Of a stretch of 9,937 bases of DNA, positions 4,897-9,937 are shown piece after piece. This DNA comes from an uncultured Eubacteriales bacterium (GTDB lineage: Bacteria > Bacillota > Clostridia > Monoglobales > Monoglobaceae): the NCBI GenBank assembly GCA_905201285.1, contig CAJKNM010000060.1:1-9937 (forward strand), in the 5' to 3' direction. Both the position numbers and the translations under genes were made by a program. How positions within the stretch are numbered: the first letter of the stretch is position 1; each line of letters starts with the position of its first letter. Below the pieces are notes generated by a model. That model was not told the DNA's origin and did not search any database. It saw only the letters and a list, made by a program, of their open reading frames with translations.

Positions 4897-7290
4897 ATGA
4901 AGAAAACGGACAATTCCGAAAAATCAAAAACAGTATACAGGTATACCCCTGAACCAAACCGGGGTCTTAATGACAATCAGGTTGCCGAAAGAATGAAGAT
5001 CGGTCTTAGCAATAAGCTTCCGTCGGACGATCAAAATTCCATATCAAAAATTATCGCAAAGAATGTGTTTACCTACTTTAACTTGATTTTCTTTATCTTT
5101 GCGATAGCTCTTATGGTTGAAAAATCGTATAACCACCTTGCCTTTTTAGGTGTTATATTTTCAAATACCATTATAGGAATCGTCCAGGAAGTGCGCTCTA
5201 AAAAGATTTTAGGTAAGCTGAACCTCGTAACCGCACCCGTCAGCAAGGTCATCAGAAACGGAGCCGAGACTGTTATCAAGAGTGATGAGCTTGTTCTTGA
5301 CGACATAATTGTTTTGGAAACCGGAAATCAAATTCCCGCTGACGCAACTGTATGCAGCGGAGAAGTATTTGTCAACGAATCACTGGTTACGGGCGAGGCC
5401 GATGAAATAAGAAAGGGAAAGGGCGACAATCTCTTATCGGGGAGCTTTGTCATATCCGGAAGCTGCCGCGCCCGTCTTGACGCGGTGGGAAGTGATTCCT
5501 TTGCGGCAAGGCTCACTATTGACGCAAAAAAAACAAAAAAGAGACAACGCCCCGGAATGATGAAATCTCTCAATATTCTGATTATGATAATCGGCGTTGT
5601 TATAATTCCCTTCGGCGTTATAATGTTTATAAACCAAAATCAAACTCTCGGACTTTCAGTGAAGGAAAGCGTGGAAAACGCCGTTGCTTCGTCTTTGGGG
5701 ATGATTCCCGAAGGATTATACCTTTTGACAAGCATAGCGCTTGTGGCAAGCACAATCCGTCTGGCTAAGGGCAATACGCTTGTTCACGATATGAAGTGTA
5801 TCGAAAGCCTTGCACGCGTTGACATTATATGCGTTGACAAAACGGGAACGATTACCGAACCGGATATGACCGTCAAGGCCATTCTTCCGCAGGGTAATGA
5901 CTTATCAATCGGAAACAAAATCAGAGATTTTGTGTTCGGAATGGACACCGATAATATTACACAAACGGCAATCAAAAATTACTTCGGTGATTCCGAAACC
6001 GAAAACCGTGTTGTCCGAAAAAAGGAATTCTCCTCCGTTTTCAAATTCAGCGCCGCTGAGTTCGAAAACGGCGAGATATACGTTCTCGGCGCTCCTGAGA
6101 TACTTCTCAGAGAAAACTATGCACAATACAAAAAAAGCCTTGAAGAACACTTTGCTGCGGGCGAAAGAGTCCTTCTTTTCGGTATGCCTCAGAACCCGAC
6201 CGATGCAAAAGCTGTTTTTACCGAGAACGAGCTTTCGATAAAAATCAAGCCACTCGCTTTCATAACACTTTCAAATCCCATTCGTGAAAACGCCTTAAAA
6301 ACATTTGAGTACTTCGCGAACCAGGGCGTGACGGTAAAAGTAATTTCGGGTGATAATGCGCGTACCGTATCTTATATTGCCTCTCAGGCAGGAATCAAGA
6401 ACGCCGATAAATATATTGATGTTTCAAAACTCAGTGATGATGAGGTTTCTTCTGAAAAAATGCTTGATTATACGGTTTTCGGAAGGGTCAGTCCAACCCA
6501 AAAACGCCTTCTGATCAGAACATTCAAAAAGGCAAAGCATACAGTCGCTATGACCGGAGATGGTGTAAACGATGTTCTCGCTTTAAAGGATGCGGATTGC
6601 AGTATAGCCATGGCCTCCGGAAGTGAGGCAGCATCAAATGTGTCGGATCTTGTGCTTGTGAATTCTGACTTCGCCAATATGCCCCAGGTCGTGGACGAGG
6701 GAAGGCGAGTAATAAACAATATAGAAAGAAGCGCATCACTATTTCTTGTAAAAAATATTTTTTCGTTTATTATGACGCTTATATCGATTCTTGCCGTCAC
6801 CTATTATCCGCTCAAGCCTGTGCAGATTTCTCTTGTATCGTGTATGATGATAGGAATCCCCTCATTTTTCCTTGCGCTTGAACCGAATAAGAATCTCGTT
6901 AAAGGAAAGTTTTTAAGAAACGTTCTGTATCATGCTTTCCCTACTGCAATCTCGGCTGTTATTCTGGTTGAAGCATGGCTTCTTATTTCAAATGCCTTTA
7001 ATATTGAATACGCAAAAATAACAACCGTTGCTTGTATGATTTACGGATTCACTTCATATATGATGCTTTTAAAGGTATGCCGACCAATGAATATTTGGCA
7101 CGGAATCCTGTTTACACTGATGGGTGTCGGATTCATATTGTGCGTTATACTTCTTCCGAGGTTCTTTGATATTACAAGACTTGACATCGGGTCTATAATC
7201 ATAATGGTTCTGTTAATGCTTCCGGCTTATCCTCTTCAGCTCGGAATCGAAAAACTTTTTAAACATATATTTCACAGAAAATCGGTCTAA
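4897..7290 (+). CDS. P-type cation-transporting ATPase, CtpE-like
   Basis: This 797-residue membrane pump has all core P-type elements: actuator motif TGEA (165-168), M4 motif PEGL (271-274), phosphorylated Asp314 in DKTGT, SGDN (484-487) and the hinge TGDGVND (553-559). Membrane helices flank the A domain and about six follow the P domain. M6 contains GIPSFFLALEPN. TGEAD, PEGL without the second proline of SERCA, and LGAPE in place of KGAPE in the N domain fit the CtpE-type branch better than MgtA or SERCA. Mycobacterial CtpE is linked to calcium uptake, but the ion here is not proven. The gene starts 31 nt after the PII-like gene with a weak ribosome binding site (AAAGTGA, 4886-4892) and no visible promoter, so it is probably co-transcribed. 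A strong terminator follows. Confidence 0.9.
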   Translation: MKKTDNSEKSKTVYRYTPEPNRGLNDNQVAERMKIGLSNKLPSDDQNSISKIIAKNVFTYFNLIFFIFAIALMVEKSYNHLAFLGVIFSNTIIGIVQEVRSKKILGKLNLVTAPVSKVIRNGAETVIKSDELVLDDIIVLETGNQIPADATVCSGEVFVNESLVTGEADEIRKGKGDNLLSGSFVISGSCRARLDAVGSDSFAARLTIDAKKTKKRQRPGMMKSLNILIMIIGVVIIPFGVIMFINQNQTLGLSVKESVENAVASSLGMIPEGLYLLTSIALVASTIRLAKGNTLVHDMKCIESLARVDIICVDKTGTITEPDMTVKAILPQGNDLSIGNKIRDFVFGMDTDNITQTAIKNYFGDSETENRVVRKKEFSSVFKFSAAEFENGEIYVLGAPEILLRENYAQYKKSLEEHFAAGERVLLFGMPQNPTDAKAVFTENELSIKIKPLAFITLSNPIRENALKTFEYFANQGVTVKVISGDNARTVSYIASQAGIKNADKYIDVSKLSDDEVSSEKMLDYTVFGRVSPTQKRLLIRTFKKAKHTVAMTGDGVNDVLALKDADCSIAMASGSEAASNVSDLVLVNSDFANMPQVVDEGRRVINNIERSASLFLVKNIFSFIMTLISILAVTYYPLKPVQISLVSCMMIGIPSFFLALEPNKNLVKGKFLRNVLYHAFPTAISAVILVEAWLLISNAFNIEYAKITTVACMIYGFTSYMMLLKVCRPMNIWHGILFTLMGVGFILCVILLPRFFDITRLDIGSIIIMVLLMLPAYPLQLGIEKLFKHIFHRKSV

Positions 7291-7328
7291 AAAAGGCTTC
7301 GCCACAGATTTTGGCGAGGCTTTTCTTA
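7291..7328 (+). terminator. Terminator of the DUF1538-PII-ATPase operon
   Basis: Beginning at the base after the ATPase stop, AAAAGGCTTCGCCA pairs with TGGCGAGGCTTTT through an inner 6-bp perfect stem (7299-7304 with 7312-7317) extended by pairs including G-T. A 7-nt loop separates the arms and a TTTTCTT tract follows. Confidence 0.85.
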
Positions 7329-7337
7329 AAATTCTCT

Positions 7338-7374
7338 GTTTTTTTGAAAAAAATTAGATTTTTTTCAAAAAAAC
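7338..7374. repeat. Perfect 16-bp inverted repeat upstream of the tRNA promoter
   Basis: Bases 7338-7353 (G, seven T, G, seven A) are the exact reverse complement of 7359-7374, with a 5-nt loop TTAGA. The repeat ends 2 bp before the -35 element of the tRNA promoter. It could be a second AT-rich backup terminator for the ATPase operon, an A-tract upstream element for the tRNA promoter, or a cruciform. Confidence 0.85.
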
Positions 7375-7376
7375 AC

Positions 7377-7405
7377 TTGCATTTTCTTTTGAAATAGTGT
7401 ATAAT
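7377..7405 (+). promoter_or_regulatory. Predicted sigma-A promoter of tRNA-Pro
   Basis: TTGCAT (7377-7382), a 17-bp spacer and the consensus -10 TATAAT (7400-7405). Transcription would begin near 7412, about 12 nt before the mature tRNA 5' end. A-tracts lie immediately upstream. Confidence 0.75.
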
Positions 7406-7423
7406 ATTTTCTGTTGTGAACAA

Positions 7424-7500
7424 CGGGGTGTGGCTCAGTTTGGTAGAGTACCTGAATGGGGTTCAGGTGGCCGCTGGTTCGAATCCAGTCACTCCGACCA
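7424..7500 (+). tRNA. tRNA-Pro, anticodon GGG
   Basis: It folds as a complete 77-nt cloverleaf with CCA encoded. The acceptor stem is 7424-7430 with 7490-7496 (7 bp, one G-T). The D arm is 7433-7449. The anticodon stem is CCTGA (7451-7455) with TCAGG (7463-7467). The T arm is 7473-7489 with loop TTCGAAT, the discriminator is A7497 and CCA is 7498-7500. The anticodon loop ATGGGGT places GGG at 7458-7460, reading CCC/CCU proline codons. The G at 7461 (position 37) fits the G37 conserved in tRNA-Pro. The gene stands alone with its own promoter and terminator. Confidence 0.96.
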
Positions 7501-7507
7501 CATTATT

Positions 7508-7535
7508 AAAACCGCCTGTAAAAAGGCGGTTTTTT
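7508..7535 (+). terminator. tRNA-Pro terminator, possibly bidirectional
   Basis: AAAACCGCCT (7508-7517) pairs perfectly with AGGCGGTTTT (7524-7533) around a 6-nt loop, and the T tract runs to 7535. On the minus strand the same hairpin follows the stop of the SLH gene by about 30 nt and is trailed by four T then AATAATG. It may therefore also terminate that convergent gene, more weakly. Confidence 0.88.
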
Positions 7536-7565
7536 GATTGGCTTACACGATTTTTAATAATTCTC

Positions 7566-9830
7566 TTAAACCTCTGTTACAAGTATCACTCTAACTCTTT
7601 CCGCACCGCTTGTTGTGTCATCATAGTACAGAGTATATGTGTATTTTGACGGGTTCTTAATCAAGTCATCTGTCGAAAGCATTGTATATTCAGACGAAGT
7701 CGATGAATTACGCTTATACACAGTTACTTTATCACTTAGTTTATAAACCTTATTATTTACTGTTATTTTATCGCTTAAAACGCTTGTTGCTCTGCCGCTG
7801 ACCGAACTCAAAGAGTTCATAGTATCAGGTGACATAATATTCCCCGATATTTTTACTGCATCACCGTATGAAACGCTGAACTTTCCTCTTATTGAAATCG
7901 AATACCTGTTTCCCTCGGATAAAATATCATACTTGCTTGAGTTTCCGTTTGACTGGGCGGAGGTTATAAGTCCATACGAATATGAATCATTTGTAACATT
8001 TTTCAGTATAAGTGTATCGACCGCACCGGAGGAATTTTTATGTGAATATAAAATGTTTTTCGATTCAATTTTCGTTCCGTCAATTCTTTGACCGAATACC
8101 TTTGCGTATGCCGATGTATAGGTTTTATCTGTCGTTCCTATATCCAAAATATCGATATTTGAAGCGACTGAAGCCGAGCCCAGCTTCTTTGTATTCCAGT
8201 TAAACGTTCCGCTTAAATCCGACGAACTGTTTGCCCTTGATAGACGTGCGTTTCCGCCGGAAAATGCAATTTCAACAATTGAGTTTTTCATTTCGGTATA
8301 ATCCTTGTCCGTTATATATTCATATGTCTCACCGTTTGGCTGAACTATCTGAACATAATAATTCGTAAAGGTATTTACATCGCCGCTTGCATACGACTTG
8401 GTTCCCGTCGCGGTAACATATCCCACGCTTCCGGCCGCCGCCGCAGACGGCGAGATTACATCTGCTGCCTTTCCGTCCTTACCCAAAATAATGGTTATTG
8501 TATCGCCATATTCAAACGTTCCGCCCGAGTATACCTTGTTAAACGCGTCTGAACCCTCAAGCTCATACTCCTTTCCCGAAACGGTAATCGATGTAGGAAC
8601 ATCGCGGTTTGGTGTTGCTTTTTCATACACGCCGCTTACTTTATTGTTATATGCAAGAACCATATTGAGATCCTTCAGATAATATACAATATCATTATTC
8701 TGTATATCCGATGCTTTTACCGAAGTACCGTCTCTCGTTATCTTTGTATCAGTTCCTATGCTCCACATTGACTGCCAGTTTGACCCCGATACGGTAACAG
8801 GTCCTGCTACATTTCCTTCGATGAAAGTAACATAATCAACCTCACCGTTATCCGAAAGTGAAACCTTCAGCTTATCGCCGAGCTCAAGCTCTGATTTTAA
8901 CATTCCGAAGGTTGTCTTTGATTTACCTTTATACGCCGCTGTTCCGTCGGATATCTCAATCGAAGTCATCGAACCGTTTTTGTATGCCATAACCTTATTC
9001 TTAAGCACAGAATATACAATATACTCAGCAGTTGAATTATCGTTTCCCTCCGGAACAAAGGCGATAAGCTTAGTTCCGTCCTTAATAACGGCATCACCCT
9101 TCATCCCCACCGAGCTTCTGTCAAAGCCTGATGTTACTTTAAACGTTCCCTCGGTTGTAAAAATTTCATCAGACGCAATGGAACTATCCTCCTCGCTTCC
9201 GCCGATTACCGTAACATCTTCGCTTATCTGTGCATCAAACACAGTGATGAGCTGTGACTGTGTATTCTTCGTTTTGGTCTTTAACGTATTATAAACCAAC
9301 TGAACGACCTGCCTGCGTGTCATATAATCGCCGGCGGAACAGCCCACATTATCGGTCATATCCAGGTTATCGGCAAGCCCAATCTGACCCGACGGCCACG
9401 ATACACCGAAATCAGCGTCTGAGTAACCCAATACTCTGAGCATCATAGTAACCGCTTCTTCATAAAGCACTGTGTCATCAGGCCTAAACGTTGCGTCGGG
9501 ATAACCGCTTATGATTCCGTTTGTAACACCAACGCGAACATAAGGCGCTGCCCAATGCCTGTACGTTACATCCGGGAACGGTGAAATAGAAAGATTTGTT
9601 GCAACACTGTTTTTATAGCTTGATGAGTTTACGGCAATTTTAGTGAATTCCGCACGCGATACATAGTCATCAAGCCTTAAATTTCCGTCAGGATCACCGC
9701 TTATTATATTAAGTTCAGACAAAAGTCCTAAAACACCGCTTTGATAATCCGCGGCTTGTACAGCCGCCGGCACCGCGGCAAGGCTCGCCGCAATGCAAAG
9801 CGATGTAATAAATGCAATTATTTTTTTCAT
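7566..9830 (-). CDS. SLH-domain surface protein with repetitive beta-rich C-terminal region
   Basis: This encodes 754 residues. A signal peptide (1-26; MKK, hydrophobic core, cleavage near AVQA) is followed by an N-terminal SLH region. SLH 1 is about 28-70 with GDPDGNLRLDDYVSRAEF, SLH 2 is about 85-136 with the full FPDV-HWA and GYPDATFRPDD pattern, and a degenerate third is about 145-187. SLH domains normally bind secondary cell-wall polymers, so the protein should be displayed on the cell wall. Residues 190-754 are Ser/Thr/Asp/Gly-rich, contain no catalytic motif I recognise, and show loose beta-strand repeats (about 290-336, 414-458, 688-754) of the type ITV-x-(G/N)-K-x-Y-x-L followed in some by GD-x-(I/L)-x-(I/V). 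The start is set by AAAGGAG (9837-9843) 6 nt before the ATG. The gene lies 34 nt after an ABC permease gene, probably in one operon. Confidence 0.88.
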   Translation of the reverse strand: MKKIIAFITSLCIAASLAAVPAAVQAADYQSGVLGLLSELNIISGDPDGNLRLDDYVSRAEFTKIAVNSSSYKNSVATNLSISPFPDVTYRHWAAPYVRVGVTNGIISGYPDATFRPDDTVLYEEAVTMMLRVLGYSDADFGVSWPSGQIGLADNLDMTDNVGCSAGDYMTRRQVVQLVYNTLKTKTKNTQSQLITVFDAQISEDVTVIGGSEEDSSIASDEIFTTEGTFKVTSGFDRSSVGMKGDAVIKDGTKLIAFVPEGNDNSTAEYIVYSVLKNKVMAYKNGSMTSIEISDGTAAYKGKSKTTFGMLKSELELGDKLKVSLSDNGEVDYVTFIEGNVAGPVTVSGSNWQSMWSIGTDTKITRDGTSVKASDIQNNDIVYYLKDLNMVLAYNNKVSGVYEKATPNRDVPTSITVSGKEYELEGSDAFNKVYSGGTFEYGDTITIILGKDGKAADVISPSAAAAGSVGYVTATGTKSYASGDVNTFTNYYVQIVQPNGETYEYITDKDYTEMKNSIVEIAFSGGNARLSRANSSSDLSGTFNWNTKKLGSASVASNIDILDIGTTDKTYTSAYAKVFGQRIDGTKIESKNILYSHKNSSGAVDTLILKNVTNDSYSYGLITSAQSNGNSSKYDILSEGNRYSISIRGKFSVSYGDAVKISGNIMSPDTMNSLSSVSGRATSVLSDKITVNNKVYKLSDKVTVYKRNSSTSSEYTMLSTDDLIKNPSKYTYTLYYDDTTSGAERVRVILVTEV

Positions 9831-9864
9831 ATTGAACTCCTTTCAACTCGGTTAAATCGAATTT

Positions 9865-9937
9865 TTAATCATAACGCAGGGCGTCAATCGGATTAAGCGC
9901 TGCCGCCTTCTTAGCTGGGAGATAGCCGAAAATCACT
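9865..9937 (-). CDS. ABC transporter permease, MacB/FtsX-like, C-terminal fragment cut by the window edge
   Basis: Only the last 23 complete codons and the stop (9865-9867) are inside the window. The minus-strand reading ends in GYLPAKKAAALNPIDALRYD, which matches the typical C-terminus of MacB/FtsX-family permeases (G-x-x-PA-(R/K)-KA-A-x-L-x-PI-(D/E)-AL-RY). Such permeases pair with an ATPase (MacB/LolD type) and often a periplasmic-adaptor-like protein for export or envelope signalling; these should lie to the right. Only 34 nt separate it from the SLH gene downstream on the same strand, with no room for a full promoter plus leader, suggesting co-transcription. Confidence 0.85.
   Translation of the reverse strand, partial: VIFGYLPAKKAAALNPIDALRYD

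Noticed and set aside
7424..7500. tRNA-Pro as a mobile-element attachment site
   Set aside because: I saw no second copy of the tRNA 3' end, no integrase and no foreign-looking genes within the window.
7416..7649. Plus-strand reading frame through the tRNA
   Set aside because: It spans the tRNA, its terminator and the end of a convergent gene, and has no domain or ribosome binding site.

Overview
The window looks like chromosomal DNA from a low- to mid-GC Gram-positive bacterium of the class Clostridia. The signs are an FMN riboswitch with a Rho-independent terminator ahead of a riboflavin ECF transporter subunit, AAGGAGG-type ribosome binding sites, sigma-A-like promoters with 17-bp spacers, a VanW-family membrane protein, an S-layer-homology (SLH) surface protein and a tRNA gene with encoded CCA. 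The family or genus cannot be fixed from the sequence alone. There are no transposases, integrases, phage genes or CRISPR arrays.

Layout. Bases 1-197 hold AT-rich inverted repeats and a promoter with an extended -10. A VanW-domain protein follows (198-1730). Next come an FMN riboswitch (1757-1861), its terminator (1897-1929) and ribU (1955-2542). A consensus-like promoter (2592-2620) starts a three-gene run: a duplicated DUF1538 membrane protein (2665-4209), a protein made of two PII-like domains (4206-4865, overlapping the previous gene by 4 nt) and a CtpE-like P-type cation ATPase (4897-7290), closed by a terminator. A tRNA-Pro(GGG) gene with its own promoter and terminator follows. On the minus strand, reading into this terminator, are the last 23 codons of a MacB/FtsX-like ABC permease (9865-9937) and, 34 nt downstream, an SLH-domain surface protein (7566-9830).

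How the genes work together. RibU takes up riboflavin, and the riboswitch is expected to shut it off when FMN is abundant. The 5' strand of the riboswitch P1 helix is nearly identical to the 3' arm of the terminator, so it can pair with the terminator's 5' arm; this suggests how the switch works. The DUF1538/PII-like pair resembles the general arrangement of a membrane transporter and its soluble PII-type regulator (as in AmtB-GlnK or SbtA-SbtB). Both partners are internally duplicated here, and a cation pump sits directly downstream. This is the best candidate in the window for a poorly described system; its substrate and ligand cannot be read from sequence. The minus-strand pair looks like an envelope transport/surface-protein operon that continues beyond the right edge.
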